A stretch of DNA of 64,000 nucleotides from Aureivirga sp. CE67 (lineage in GTDB: Bacteria; Bacteroidota; Bacteroidia; Flavobacteriales; Flavobacteriaceae): the NCBI RefSeq assembly GCF_015767245.1, contig NZ_JADOTV010000002.1:402281-466280 (forward strand), written 5' to 3'. Shown in pieces: positions 42,566 to 51,833 of the stretch. Numbering within the stretch: position 1 is the first letter of the stretch; every line of letters starts with the position of its first letter. A model generated the notes under the pieces. That model had not been told where the DNA came from. It made no database searches and worked only from the letters and a program-made list of their open reading frames with translations. A program made the position numbers and the translations under genes.

Positions 42566-43395
42566 GAAGCATAAATTGTAAAGGAAAATTAATCGATTTG
42601 AATTCTCCAGTTGTGATGGGAATTCTGAATTTAACTCCAGATTCTTTTTATGATGGAGGAAAATATAAAGATGAAGAAGGAGTTCTTTCGCAAGTGAAAA
42701 AAATGTTGGATGAAGGAGCAACAATTATTGATATTGGAGCTTATTCCTCTCGTCCGAACGCAAAACATATTTCTGAAGAAGAAGAATTGAATCGAATAGT
42801 TCCAATAGTAGAACTTTTAGTAAAAGAATTTCCTGAAATTATTATTTCGATAGATACTTTCCGTAGTAGAGTTGCAGAAGCTTGTTTGGAAGCTGGAGCA
42901 GCGATTATCAACGATATTTCTGGAGGAGCAATGGATGATGAGATGTTGGATGTTGTTGCAAAATATGATGCGCCATATATTTTAATGCACATGAAAGGAA
43001 CGCCACAAACAATGCAAAAAGATCCGACTTATGAAAATATGATTAAAGAAATTACTTTTTATTTTTCTGAAAAAGTAAATAGAGCTCATGGAAAAGGAGT
43101 GAATGATATCATTTTGGATGTAGGTTTTGGTTTCGGGAAAACAATAGCGCATAATTATGAATTATTGAAAAAAATGCGATTGTTCGATTCTTTCGAATTA
43201 CCATTATTGGTTGGAGTTTCTAGAAAATCGATGTTGTATAAACCACTAGGTGAAACTGCACAAACTGCATTGAATGCTACAACAGTTGCAAATACCTTGG
43301 CTTTAGAAAATGGAGCCTCAATTTTGAGAGTTCATGATGTGAAAGAAGCTGTAGAGACTATTAAAATTTGGGAATTATATAATCAACATAATTAA
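42562..43395 (+). CDS. folP: Dihydropteroate synthase
   Basis: A 277-residue TIM-barrel enzyme that condenses dihydropterin pyrophosphate with p-aminobenzoate in folate synthesis and is the sulfonamide target. Motifs are VVMGILNLTPDSFYDGGKY (pterin/pABA loop), IDIGAYSSRPNA, ISIDTFRSRVAEACLEAGAAIINDISGG and ILDVGFGFGKTIAHNYELLKKM, with GVSRKSMLYK for the phosphate site. It overlaps the LOG gene, and a palindromic repeat with a T-rich tail follows it. Confidence 0.95.
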   Translation: MRSINCKGKLIDLNSPVVMGILNLTPDSFYDGGKYKDEEGVLSQVKKMLDEGATIIDIGAYSSRPNAKHISEEEELNRIVPIVELLVKEFPEIIISIDTFRSRVAEACLEAGAAIINDISGGAMDDEMLDVVAKYDAPYILMHMKGTPQTMQKDPTYENMIKEITFYFSEKVNRAHGKGVNDIILDVGFGFGKTIAHNYELLKKMRLFDSFELPLLVGVSRKSMLYKPLGETAQTALNATTVANTLALENGASILRVHDVKEAVETIKIWELYNQHN

Positions 43396-43406
43396 TAAGA
43401 ATTAAT

Positions 43407-43438
43407 CTGACGCACTTTTGTAAAGTGTGTCTATTTTA
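43407..43438 (+). repeat. Palindromic repeat after folP, may act as terminator
   Basis: GACGCACTTT pairs with AAAGTGTGTC around TGT, then TATTTTAT. It is the inverted second copy of the repeat at 40210-40234. In this orientation the odd pair becomes G-U in RNA, while in the other it would be A-C, which suggests the structure matters as RNA in this direction. Confidence 0.8.
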
Positions 43439-43452
43439 TAAAAATAAGACCT

Positions 43453-44181
43453 ATGAGATTTTTAAATAAAATCAAAAACACACCCCTAACCCCTCTCAAG
43501 AGGGGAACTTTTAAGTTTTTAATTCTTGCTGTACTTTTTGCAAGTTGTTCTAAAAAAGAAATCAAACTTCCTTTAATTGCAGAGAAAGGACAAGAAGAAA
43601 TTTTAAACCACTCACAAATCTGGTTTTTCTTTGAGCAAAAAGAACAAGATACTGTGGTGAAATTGAATAAAAATAATTTAATAAAATCTACAAACTGGGT
43701 TTTCAACATTGACAAACGTTTTACTTTAAAACAAATTTTTTCAGATTTAGAAAAATATAAAATAAAGCATTTCGAAGAAGGAATGCATGAAGTAAAAGAT
43801 AGCGTTGGAAATTATTTCAGTTATGCGAATTCTGTAGATAATAAATTAAGTTTTTTAAATTTCACCAATACAAAATATACAAACACTAAAAATTCTTTTG
43901 AAGATTTAGTAAATACAAGGTTGGATTCTAGTTTCTATGCAATACCAGTTTTAATTCAAAAAAAGGGAATTACTTTAGATCGTAAATCGATTGCTAAAGA
44001 AGATTTTAAAAATAGTATTGAAACTGAAATTGAAAAAAATAATACAAACAAGAAGATACAAATATCTCTATTTTTTGATGAAAATGTTTCTTACGGTGAT
44101 TATTTAGACATCAAAGCACAAACCGATAAACTGAAAAAAGTAGGAGTAGAAATTAATGATACAGAATATATTTTAGAATAA
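43453..44181 (+). CDS. Lipoprotein of unknown function with a repeat-derived signal region
   Basis: A 242-residue lipoprotein, lipobox LFASC (Cys32). The N-terminus is unusual: between the basic start MRFLNKIK and the hydrophobic core FLILAVLFA lies TPLTPLKRGT, encoded by a palindromic repeat. The mature part has charged alpha/beta character (QIWFFFEQKEQDTVVKLNKNN; ISLFFDENVSYGDYLDIKAQTDKLKKVGVEI); the last segment is reminiscent of ExbD/TolR-like periplasmic folds, but I claim no family. It is monocistronic with a terminator. Confidence 0.75.
   Translation: MRFLNKIKNTPLTPLKRGTFKFLILAVLFASCSKKEIKLPLIAEKGQEEILNHSQIWFFFEQKEQDTVVKLNKNNLIKSTNWVFNIDKRFTLKQIFSDLEKYKIKHFEEGMHEVKDSVGNYFSYANSVDNKLSFLNFTNTKYTNTKNSFEDLVNTRLDSSFYAIPVLIQKKGITLDRKSIAKEDFKNSIETEIEKNNTNKKIQISLFFDENVSYGDYLDIKAQTDKLKKVGVEINDTEYILE
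43478..43511 (+). repeat. Palindromic CCCCTCTCAAGAGGGG repeat inside a coding region
   Basis: CCCCTCTCAAGAGGGG is palindromic apart from the two central bases, preceded by ACACACCCCTAA. It encodes part of the signal region of the lipoprotein that starts at 43453. A degenerate copy lies at 40307-40328. Confidence 0.85.
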
Positions 44182-44183
44182 TG

Positions 44184-44209
44184 AAAAGCACCGTAAAGGT
44201 GCTTTTTTT
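44184..44209 (+). terminator. Terminator of the lipoprotein gene
   Basis: AAAGCACC pairs with GGTGCTTT around GTAAA, followed by a T run. Confidence 0.93.
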
Positions 44210-44229
44210 ATATGATATGTTGTTTGTTT

Positions 44230-45297
44230 TTAGAAAAATAGGAAAGAGATAAATACTAAAAATACAGATCCTATAGTCGCTAAAAACATGTAAATACTGT
44301 TTAGTAACAAGAATTTTGCGAATGTTTTGAAAAATCCTTGTTGGTAATATTTTTTCATTGCAATAAAAAGATATACCAAGAAGATTAAAAATGCATAAAC
44401 TCCAGCGCTCCACATAGTGATAAGTTCTATAATCCCGAAAAAGATTAAAGTCAGAAATAACATCGTTTGTGTATGGAAAGCAAAAACTAAGTGTTCCATG
44501 TAATATCTTCCGTTTCGATAATAGAATATTTTTAAGAACAATGCGAAAAATGGTAGCATAAAAAATAGGAAAATCGAAGCAAAGGAAATGAACTTTTTAA
44601 TCAGAGAATCTATATTTCTTCCTTGTGTGATATTGTAAAAATCCTTTGACTTATTATATAAAAAGCTATTAAATCTAGTGTGCTTAATATTTAAGCTATC
44701 TAAAGCTTGATCTACTGTCAAATCTGGGTGTGATCTACCATAATCATAAAACATTTTCATATGCCACTGATCATTTTGGTATTCAGCATCTTCTTTGTTG
44801 AAATGAAATTCTTTTTTCTTTCCTAAAGAATCTTGTTTTTCATTATTGACTATATCTTTATTTAGTTTTAATTGATCTAAAGTTTCGTATTGTACAAAGC
44901 TGATAATAATAAAATAAACAATACTGATACTGAAATAAAACTTATAAGGATTTACAAATCGAGCTCTTTTTCCAGAAACATAATCTCTAGTGATTTGTCC
45001 TGGTTTTGTAATTAATAAATAAAGAGATTTCCAAAGTTTAGAATCATAAGCAATGATACTTCCTAAAAATTCAAAAATTAAACGTTTGAATTTAAGTTTA
45101 CTCTCAATATTTTTTTGCCCACAATTAGCACAATAATGATCATCAGGTCGAAGTGGATGACCACAATTTAGACAATGAGTTTCGATTACCTTTTTTTTCT
45201 TCTTCTTTTTAGGGAATTTAAAATTAGGTTTTGAAATTTTATCTTTAAGATTTGGGAATTTTAGTTTCGTTCGACGGAAATTAATCTTTCGTTTCAT
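44230..45297 (-). CDS. DUF3667 family membrane protein with zinc-ribbon-like start
   Basis: A 355-residue protein. After a very basic N-terminus (KFPKKKKKKKVIE) comes CLNCGHPLRPDDHYCANCGQKN, a double CxxC zinc-ribbon pattern at about 42-63, then LIFEFLGSIIAYDSKLWKSLYLLITKPGQITRDYVSGKRARFVNPYKFYF, which is the DUF3667 core. Five or so membrane helices follow. Function is not established. It starts 5 bases after apaG, so the two are co-transcribed. Confidence 0.88.
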   Translation of the reverse strand: MKRKINFRRTKLKFPNLKDKISKPNFKFPKKKKKKKVIETHCLNCGHPLRPDDHYCANCGQKNIESKLKFKRLIFEFLGSIIAYDSKLWKSLYLLITKPGQITRDYVSGKRARFVNPYKFYFSISIVYFIIISFVQYETLDQLKLNKDIVNNEKQDSLGKKKEFHFNKEDAEYQNDQWHMKMFYDYGRSHPDLTVDQALDSLNIKHTRFNSFLYNKSKDFYNITQGRNIDSLIKKFISFASIFLFFMLPFFALFLKIFYYRNGRYYMEHLVFAFHTQTMLFLTLIFFGIIELITMWSAGVYAFLIFLVYLFIAMKKYYQQGFFKTFAKFLLLNSIYMFLATIGSVFLVFISFLFF

Positions 45298-45302
45298 TAA
45301 AA

Positions 45303-45689
45303 TTAGTTAATAGCTCCTTTGACTATCAATTGAAAAGTTGGGATGTTGACATTAAATTTTTGTGTAGTTGTAAAATTAATCATCTCATAATGTCCCTTCA
45401 TCGCTCCAATTTTTGAAGTCAAAATACAGTGAGATTTATAAGTGAACTTTTCTTTAGGTTTCAAAATTGGTTTTTCCCCGATCACACCTTCTCCAGATAC
45501 TTCTTCAACTTCATTTAATGAATCAAAAATGGTCCAATTTCTTCTTAGCAACTGAACTGTGTCATTGCTTTGATTTTCAATACTTAAACGGTACGAAAAA
45601 ACATAGTGCAATTTATAATTTCTATAAACTGTACTTTCAAACTCTGTCTTGACAGATATTTTTATACCATTTGTAACTTGAAAAACCAT
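45303..45689 (-). CDS. apaG: ApaG protein
   Basis: A 128-residue cytoplasmic protein with a fibronectin III-like beta sandwich. The family pattern is seen in YVFSYRLSIENQSNDTVQLLRRNWTIFDSLNEVEEVSGEGVIGEKPILKPKEKFTYKS and MKGHYEM. ApaG is linked to magnesium/cobalt resistance and nucleotide-stress phenotypes, but its biochemistry is unclear. It heads a two-gene unit with DUF3667 and lies just downstream of the T9SS plug gene on the same strand. Confidence 0.92.
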   Translation of the reverse strand: MVFQVTNGIKISVKTEFESTVYRNYKLHYVFSYRLSIENQSNDTVQLLRRNWTIFDSLNEVEEVSGEGVIGEKPILKPKEKFTYKSHCILTSKIGAMKGHYEMINFTTTQKFNVNIPTFQLIVKGAIN

Positions 45690-45714
45690 AGCTTGTTAGA
45701 ACACAAATTCAGTT

Positions 45715-45722
45715 CAAAGATA
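45715..45722 (-). promoter_or_regulatory. Candidate -7 box of apaG
   Basis: Plus-strand CAAAGATA reads TATCTTTG on the minus strand, matching TAnnTTTG, 26 bases before the start. It lies just outside the plug-protein stop codon. Confidence 0.5.
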
Positions 45723-45738
45723 AGGATTTTAGGTTTAA

Positions 45739-47001
45739 CTAATTTTGAAAAGTTTCAGAATTTGTAAGTCCCATACCAATCACTTTCGTATATCTACTTC
45801 CAAGTTGTTGATAATATACTAAAACACGATATAAATTATTTGTTTGATAGAAAGAACCATCAATTTCACAATTATTGATAAGTCCGTTATCATCAATTAC
45901 ACTATATCTATAGTTATAAAACCCTTGTTTCATCTCCATTTTTAGTTCATATAAACCAGATTCAGCATTAAATTCCATCTGATTTACATAATTATGCTTC
46001 CAATCATTGAAAGCTCCACTTACATAAATTCTTTTATTTGGATCTAATTCTCCATCAGTGTCTAAATAAAAATGAACGATAGAATAATCTGCTTCAATTC
46101 TTGGGTCTTCACCATCAAGAGTTCGAATTACAAAATTTCCATGAATTCCCGGATAATAAGTATAAGGTTGAAATTTTCTTTCTTTATCCACATATAAATA
46201 GGTGTTAAAAATATCATGCTCACCTCGTAAAGAACGATGGATATTTGAAGTTCCAATTCTAATTTGCTTTGAGTCAAACCAAAGAAATTCATTATTTGCC
46301 CAAAAGGTAGATTCTTTACCGTATTTATATATCAATTGACTTCCTCTATAATATTGTGGTTTTAAATTTTTAATGGCAGTGTTCCAATCATCATTTTGAA
46401 GAATCATTGTTTTGATTTCAATGTTTGGATTGTTTACATTAAACCCAGGATGATTAATTGTGAATTGTATATTTTGTTTTGAATCGATATACTTCACATC
46501 TCTAGATTTATAAACTGAAACTCCGACATTTACTCTTGGTTCATAAACAATAAAACGTTTTTCGAAAAGTGGATTTTCATCTTCATCCATAACCGTAATC
46601 ACATAATTTCCGCTGATCAATAAAATCATATTATTGTTTGGAATTGTCAGTTGATAATGTGTGTAATCTTGGTAAGTGTTGAATGAAATTTCGAAGTTTC
46701 TGATTCTATCTTCCGTGTAACCATCAAGATATTCTGTTGTAGAAATATTTGAAGGTTCCCAATTAAAATCACAGTGTGTAATTTTATAATAATAATCCTT
46801 GCTATCTGCTTCAAGATCATCAAACGAAAGTCTGATTTTTTCTCCTAATTTGATAATTGGAGTATATTGATTCGTAGACATCGAACGTAAAATTACCGTT
46901 CTGATATTTTCTGGTAAAGGAGTATCTAATAGTTCTTGTGACTGTAAAGTGTTGAAAAATAAAAAGATAATTCCAAAACATAAAATTTTTATAGAACGCA
47001 T
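45739..47001 (-). CDS. DUF5103 protein, type IX secretion system plug
   Basis: A 420-residue exported protein, signal peptide ending LQSQ. Family segments are IRTVILRSMSTNQYTPIIKLGEKIRLSFDDLEAD, YYYKITHCDFNWEPSNISTTEYLDGYTEDRI, YTHYQLTIPN and, near the C-terminus, GAFNDWKHNYVNQMEFNAESGLYELKMEMKQGFYNYRYSV. The Plug protein found bound to the SprA translocon has this domain and closes the periplasmic side of the pore. Three T9SS cargo or accessory systems elsewhere in the window support an active T9SS. It has its own promoter. Confidence 0.9.
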   Translation of the reverse strand: MRSIKILCFGIIFLFFNTLQSQELLDTPLPENIRTVILRSMSTNQYTPIIKLGEKIRLSFDDLEADSKDYYYKITHCDFNWEPSNISTTEYLDGYTEDRIRNFEISFNTYQDYTHYQLTIPNNNMILLISGNYVITVMDEDENPLFEKRFIVYEPRVNVGVSVYKSRDVKYIDSKQNIQFTINHPGFNVNNPNIEIKTMILQNDDWNTAIKNLKPQYYRGSQLIYKYGKESTFWANNEFLWFDSKQIRIGTSNIHRSLRGEHDIFNTYLYVDKERKFQPYTYYPGIHGNFVIRTLDGEDPRIEADYSIVHFYLDTDGELDPNKRIYVSGAFNDWKHNYVNQMEFNAESGLYELKMEMKQGFYNYRYSVIDDNGLINNCEIDGSFYQTNNLYRVLVYYQQLGSRYTKVIGMGLTNSETFQN

Positions 47002-47047
47002 ATAATTTTAATTTTTTAGTTAGAAATGAAGTAGTACTATTATATAT

Positions 47048-47078
47048 CAAACGTAAAATTACTAAAATCTTATGCAAA
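47048..47078 (-). promoter_or_regulatory. Promoter of the T9SS plug gene
   Basis: On the minus strand TTTG (47078-47075), 19 bases, then TACGTTTG (47055-47048). Both boxes and the spacing match the Bacteroidota consensus. The start codon is 46 bases downstream. Confidence 0.72.
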
Positions 47079-47145
47079 AAGTTATTAATTACTATTTAGA
47101 ATTATTATAAATAATGATTTTGCTATGGATAAAAGAGGTTAAAAA

Positions 47146-47177
47146 TTGATATAAAAAATTGAAAATGTATAAATTTG
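47146..47177 (+). promoter_or_regulatory. Promoter of the nqr operon
   Basis: TTG at 47146-47148, 21 bases, then TAAATTTG at 47170-47177. An upstream in-frame ATG at 47159 falls inside this promoter, which supports the nqrA start at 47213. Confidence 0.75.
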
Positions 47178-47212
47178 CGTGGTTTTTAAAGACAATTAAT
47201 TCAAATATAAAT

Positions 47213-48562
47213 ATGTCACAAGACATTCGAATCAGAAAAGGCTTAGATATTAAGCTGAAAGGAAAGGCTGAAAAAGTAATTTCAGACGCACCACGTTCGA
47301 AGGACTTCGCAATTAAACCAACAGACATTCAGGGAGTTGTTCCAAAACTTACTGTCAAAGTTGGTGATAAAGTAAAAGCAGGTAGTCCGTTATTTTTCTC
47401 AAAAAGTAACGACAAAATTAAATTCTTATCACCTGTAAGTGGAGTAATTTCGGAAGTAGAAAGAGGTGCTAAGCGTAAGATTTTAGCGGTGAAAATCACT
47501 TCAGATGCTAAAAACGAGTACCACGATTTTGGTACAAAAAATCCATCTAATCTTTCAACTGCTGAAGTAAAAGAGTACTTGCTAGAGGGAGGATGCTGGC
47601 CATTTATCAAGCAACGTCCGTATGACATTGTTGCGAATCCAGCTGACGAGCCAAAAGCAATTTTTATTTCAGGAATTAATACTGCACCATTAGCTGCAGA
47701 TAACTCTTTTGTTTTAGAAGAGGAGAAAGAAGCATTTCAAGCTGGAATTAATGCGCTTACAAAATTAACTACTGGTAATGTTCATTTATCAGTTGACGGT
47801 AATTCAACATCATTTTTAAATAATGTGCAAGGAGTTACATTACATAATGTAACAGGAAAGCATCCAGCTGGAAACGTTGGGGTACAGATTCACAAAATCA
47901 ACCCAATTAACCAAGGAGAGCGTGTATGGACAATTGCACCACAAGATGTTGTTGTAATTGGAAGACTGTTCTTAACAGGTAAGTACGATGCTACAAGAAC
48001 TATGGCTTTAGCAGGTTCTGAAGTAGATGTACCAAGATACCACAAAATCACTCAAGGTGAGAATGTTGCTGAATTATTAAAAGGAAAACTTTCTTCTGAT
48101 AATGTTCGTGTAATTAGTGGTGATGTATTAACTGGAACTTCTATCGGAAAAGATGGATATTTCGGATTCTATGACAATCTAATTTCTGTAATTCCTGAAG
48201 GAAACTATTATAACTTCATGGGATGGGTACCGTTTACAAATAATACTAAATTTAGTATGTCTAAATTATTCTTCTCTTGGTTATCTCCAAATAAAGAATA
48301 TGTTTTAGATACTAACCTTAATGGTGAAGAGCGTGCTTTAGTAGTGACTGGAGAAATGGAAAAAGTAATGCCAATCGATATCTACCCAATGCAATTATTA
48401 AAAGCTGCAATGATTGGAGATATTGAAAAAATGGAAAATTTAGGTATTTACGAAGTTGCCCCAGAAGATTTTGCCTTAATCGATTTTACGAATACTTCTA
48501 AAATTGAGGCACAAAAAATCATCCGTGAAGCTTTAGATATAATGATTAAAGAAGTTGGATAA
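47213..48562 (+). CDS. nqrA: Na+-translocating NADH:quinone reductase subunit A
   Basis: A 449-residue cytoplasmic subunit of Na+-NQR. It starts MSQDIRIRKGLDIKLKGKAEK, the typical NqrA opening, and contains GDKVKAGSPLFFSK and EEGGCWPFIKQRPYD-like sequence, the barrel-sandwich and SLBB-type domains of the family. The 47213 start is chosen because it matches the family start and lies downstream of the promoter. First gene of nqrABCDEF; its stop shares a base with the nqrB start, so translation is coupled. Confidence 0.95.
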   Translation: MSQDIRIRKGLDIKLKGKAEKVISDAPRSKDFAIKPTDIQGVVPKLTVKVGDKVKAGSPLFFSKSNDKIKFLSPVSGVISEVERGAKRKILAVKITSDAKNEYHDFGTKNPSNLSTAEVKEYLLEGGCWPFIKQRPYDIVANPADEPKAIFISGINTAPLAADNSFVLEEEKEAFQAGINALTKLTTGNVHLSVDGNSTSFLNNVQGVTLHNVTGKHPAGNVGVQIHKINPINQGERVWTIAPQDVVVIGRLFLTGKYDATRTMALAGSEVDVPRYHKITQGENVAELLKGKLSSDNVRVISGDVLTGTSIGKDGYFGFYDNLISVIPEGNYYNFMGWVPFTNNTKFSMSKLFFSWLSPNKEYVLDTNLNGEERALVVTGEMEKVMPIDIYPMQLLKAAMIGDIEKMENLGIYEVAPEDFALIDFTNTSKIEAQKIIREALDIMIKEVG

Positions 48563-49719
48563 TGAATTTTTTTAGAAAAACACTAGATAAATATAAACCT
48601 CTTTTTGATAAAGGAGGAAAATATGAAAAGTTTGGTCCAGCATTTAATGGATTTGATACTCTTCTTTTCGTTCCAAATCACACTACTAAAACAGGAGCTC
48701 ACGTTCGTGATGGTGTAGATTTGAAGCGTGTAATGATTACAGTTGTTGCTGCGTTAATTCCAGCATTGATCTTTGGTATGTGGAATGTTGGTTACCAATA
48801 CTACAATCAATTAGATCCAAACAACATGCCTGGAATGATGGAATTATTAGGATATGGAGCTTTAAAGTTCTTACCAATGGTAATTGTATCTTATATTGTA
48901 GGTTTAACTATTGAGTTTGCTTTCGCTATTTATCGTGGACACGAAGTAAATGAAGGTTACTTAGTATCAGGAATGTTAATTCCTCTTATTATGCCAATTG
49001 ATTTACCATTATGGATGTTAGCAGTTTCTGTTGCTTTCGCTGTAATTATTGGTAAAGAAGCATTTGGAGGAACAGGAATGAATATCTTAAATCCAGCATT
49101 AGTTGCTCGTGCATTCGCATTCTTCTCTTATGCTCCATTTATGTCAGGAGATAAGGTTTGGGTAACAGATGCAGGAGTTGATGGTGTAACTGGAGAGACA
49201 ATCTTAGGTTCTTTAGCTGCTGGAAATAGTGCAGGATATTCTGTTTTAGATATGTTTATGGGATATATTCCAGGTTCTGTTGGTGAGACTTCAGTATTAA
49301 TGATTCTTATCGGAGCTGCTTTATTATTATTCACTGGTGTTGCTAGTTGGAGAGTAATGGTAGGAGCTACAATTGGTGGAGCTGTAATGGGATTAATCTT
49401 CAATGCTATTGGAGTTAATGCTTTAATGGATTTCCCTTGGTGGCAACACTTATTAGTTGGAGGATTTGCTTTTGGAGTTGTATTTATGGCTACAGATCCA
49501 GTTTCTGCTGCACAAACAGCAAAAGGAAAATGGATTTATGGATTCTTCATCGGTTTATTAGCAATCATGATCCGTGTATTCAATGGAGCTTATCCAGAAG
49601 GAATGATGATGGCTATTTTATTAATGAACGTTTTTGCACCAACAATTGACCACTACGTAATTGCTGGAAACATCAAACGTAGAAAGAAAAGATTAGAAGA
49701 AAATTTAAAAGCAGCATAA
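48562..49719 (+). CDS. nqrB: Na+-NQR subunit B
   Basis: A 385-residue membrane subunit with about ten helices that forms the sodium and quinone pathway. Family segments are GFDTLLFVPNHTTKTGAHVRDGVDLKRVM, FGGTGMNILNPALVARAFAFFSY, and PGSVGETSVLMILIGAALLLFTGVASWR. The Thr in the GETS stretch is the likely site for covalent FMN attached by ApbE. Homologous to NqrD/RnfD type proteins; order in the operon and length are normal. Confidence 0.96.
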   Translation: MNFFRKTLDKYKPLFDKGGKYEKFGPAFNGFDTLLFVPNHTTKTGAHVRDGVDLKRVMITVVAALIPALIFGMWNVGYQYYNQLDPNNMPGMMELLGYGALKFLPMVIVSYIVGLTIEFAFAIYRGHEVNEGYLVSGMLIPLIMPIDLPLWMLAVSVAFAVIIGKEAFGGTGMNILNPALVARAFAFFSYAPFMSGDKVWVTDAGVDGVTGETILGSLAAGNSAGYSVLDMFMGYIPGSVGETSVLMILIGAALLLFTGVASWRVMVGATIGGAVMGLIFNAIGVNALMDFPWWQHLLVGGFAFGVVFMATDPVSAAQTAKGKWIYGFFIGLLAIMIRVFNGAYPEGMMMAILLMNVFAPTIDHYVIAGNIKRRKKRLEENLKAA

Positions 49720-49722
49720 ATC

Positions 49723-50433
49723 ATGGATAGAAATAGTAATTCATATACGTTTTTGTTTGCAATTATCATGGTTGTTGTGATTGCTTCTATTTTGGCTTTT
49801 TTAGCTACAGCTTTAAAGCCAATGCAAGATGCAAACGTAAGAAATGAGAAAATGCAAAATATTTTATCAACAATCGGAGTGAAGGTTGATAGAGATCATG
49901 CAGAAGCTGATTATAAGAAATATATTAAAGAATATTCTTTAAAGAAGGATGGAAGCATAGATAAAGAAGTTAAAGCTTTTAATATTGATTTAAAGAAAGA
50001 AATCAAAAAGGATCCAGAGGTTCAAAGATATCCTATTTATATTGCTGAGAAGGATGGAAAGAAATATTACATCGTTCCTTTATTTGGAAAAGGTCTTTGG
50101 GATGACATTTGGGGATACATTGCCTTACAAGGAGATAGAAATACAATTGTAGGAGCAGTATTTGATCATAAAGGAGAAACACCTGGATTAGGAGCTGAAA
50201 TAGCAACGGATGTTTTTCAAAATCAATTTATAGGAAAACAAATCTTAAAAGAACCTAACGGAGATTATACAACAAACAACTTCGTTTCTGTAAAAACTGT
50301 TAAAGGTGGTGCTCCAATGGGAGATAAACACGGAGTAGACGGAATTTCTGGAGGAACAATTACTTCTGATAAACTTTCAGAAATGGTTGCAGAAAGGTTA
50401 GAACATTATTTACCATATTTTAAACAATACTAA
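49723..50433 (+). CDS. nqrC: Na+-NQR subunit C
   Basis: A 236-residue subunit with an N-terminal helix (about 9-30) and a periplasmic FMN domain. The flavinylation motif is [14 protein letters not shown]; Thr212 in SGGT is the expected attachment point for FMN through a phosphoester bond made by Apb[11 protein letters not shown] precedes it, as in other NqrC/RnfG proteins. It starts 3 bases after nqrB. Confidence 0.96.
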   Translation: MDRNSNSYTFLFAIIMVVVIASILAFLATALKPMQDANVRNEKMQNILSTIGVKVDRDHAEADYKKYIKEYSLKKDGSIDKEVKAFNIDLKKEIKKDPEVQRYPIYIAEKDGKKYYIVPLFGKGLWDDIWGYIALQGDRNTIVGAVFDHKGETPGLGAEIATDVFQNQFIGKQILKEPNGDYTTNNFVSVKTVKGGAPMGDKHGVDGISGGTITSDKLSEMVAERLEHYLPYFKQY

Positions 50434-50435
50434 TC

Positions 50436-51152
50436 ATGGCAGAAGAAAAAGAACCATTGTTTTCAAAGAAAAACAGAGCATTGTTATCTGATCCATTAAA
50501 TGATAACAACCCGATTACCGTTCAGGTATTAGGAATTTGTTCGGCGTTGGCAATTACAGTTCAGTTAAAACCTGCTGTAGTAATGGCAATCGCAGTATTG
50601 TTCGTAGTTTGTGCAAGTAATGTTACAGTATCTTTATTACGTAACTTAATTCCAAGCCGTATTCGTATTATCGTACAATTATTAATTGTTGCGTCTTTAG
50701 TAATTATCGTAGATCAGGTGTTAAAAGCTTATGCTTATGATGTAAGTAAAGAGTTATCTGTATTCGTAGGATTAATTATTACAAACTGTATCGTAATGGG
50801 ACGTCTTGAGGCATTCGCCTTAGGAAATGGACCATGGAGAGCTTTCTTAGATGGAATCGGAAATGCTGCTGGATATGGATTCATCTTAATCTTAGTTGCT
50901 TTCTTTAGAGAGTTATTAGGGTCAGGAAAATTATTTGGAGAAGAAGTTCTAGGACATAAAGGTAAACATATGCCTATTGATGCTGTTGGTCTTGATGAAG
51001 CAGCTGCACAATTATTAGATATGTCTACTGGTTTATATGCATTAGGATACCAAAATAATGGATTCATGTTATTATCGCCAATGGCTTTAATTACAGTAGG
51101 TATTATTATCTGGGCTCAACGTTACAAGAACAGAAAATTAATCGAGAAATAA
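50436..51152 (+). CDS. nqrD: Na+-NQR subunit D
   Basis: A 238-residue membrane subunit with six helices, which with NqrE holds the intramembrane iron centre. It reads [22 protein letters not shown], then [18 protein letters not shown] and [35 protein letters not shown], the highly conserved NqrD/RnfE segment with the Cys ligand in TNC. It begins 2 bases after nqrC. Confidence 0.96.
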   Translation: MAEEKEPLFSKKNRALLSDPLNDNNPITVQVLGICSALAITVQLKPAVVMAIAVLFVVCASNVTVSLLRNLIPSRIRIIVQLLIVASLVIIVDQVLKAYAYDVSKELSVFVGLIITNCIVMGRLEAFALGNGPWRAFLDGIGNAAGYGFILILVAFFRELLGSGKLFGEEVLGHKGKHMPIDAVGLDEAAAQLLDMSTGLYALGYQNNGFMLLSPMALITVGIIIWAQRYKNRKLIEK

Positions 51153-51186
51153 GCCGTCAACAATTAATTATTAAAAGGACAACACT

Positions 51187-51816
51187 ATGGAATTAGTAAA
51201 TATTTTTATAAGAAGTATCTTCATAGACAATATGATCTTTGCATACTTCTTAGGAATGTGTTCATACTTGGCGGTATCTAAAACCGTTAAGACTTCTGCA
51301 GGTATGGGAGCTGCCGTAATTTTCGTATTATCGATTACAGTACCTATCAACTACTTGTTGAACGAATACGTATTAAAACCAGGAGCTTTATCTTGGTTGA
51401 ATCCAGCATATGGAGTAGGAAGTAAAGATGAAATTGACTTAAGTTTCTTAAGTTTTATCATGTTTATTGCTGTAATTGCATCAATGGTACAATTAGTAGA
51501 AATGGTTGTTGAGAAGTTCGCTCCAGCACTTTACAATGCTTTAGGTATTTTCTTACCACTTATCGCAGTAAACTGTGCGATCTTAGGAGGATCATTATTC
51601 ATGCAACAAAAAGATTTCTCAAACATTGCAGAATCATTCAGCTTTGGTTTAGGATCAGGAATTGGATGGTTTTTAGCAATTGTTGCAATTGCTGCTATTC
51701 GTGAGAAAATTACCTATTCAAATGTTCCAGAACCATTAAAAGGATTAGGAATTACTTTTATAATCACTGGTCTTATGGCTATTGGATTTATGAGTTTTTC
51801 TGGTATCACTTTATAA
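51187..51816 (+). CDS. nqrE: Na+-NQR subunit E
   Basis: A 209-residue membrane subunit pairing with NqrD in inverted topology. It has [27 protein letters not shown], with the cysteine in the first helix, and [22 protein letters not shown] with the second conserved Cys in AVNCAILG; both match NqrE/RnfA. A 34-base gap precedes it with AAAAGGACA, a possible ribosome site. Confidence 0.96.
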   Translation: MELVNIFIRSIFIDNMIFAYFLGMCSYLAVSKTVKTSAGMGAAVIFVLSITVPINYLLNEYVLKPGALSWLNPAYGVGSKDEIDLSFLSFIMFIAVIASMVQLVEMVVEKFAPALYNALGIFLPLIAVNCAILGGSLFMQQKDFSNIAESFSFGLGSGIGWFLAIVAIAAIREKITYSNVPEPLKGLGITFIITGLMAIGFMSFSGITL

Positions 51817-51833
51817 TTAAATAAAAAATAAAA

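Noticed and set aside
47159..47212. Upstream start of nqrA
   Set aside because: It lies inside the promoter boxes, and the added residues do not match NqrA.
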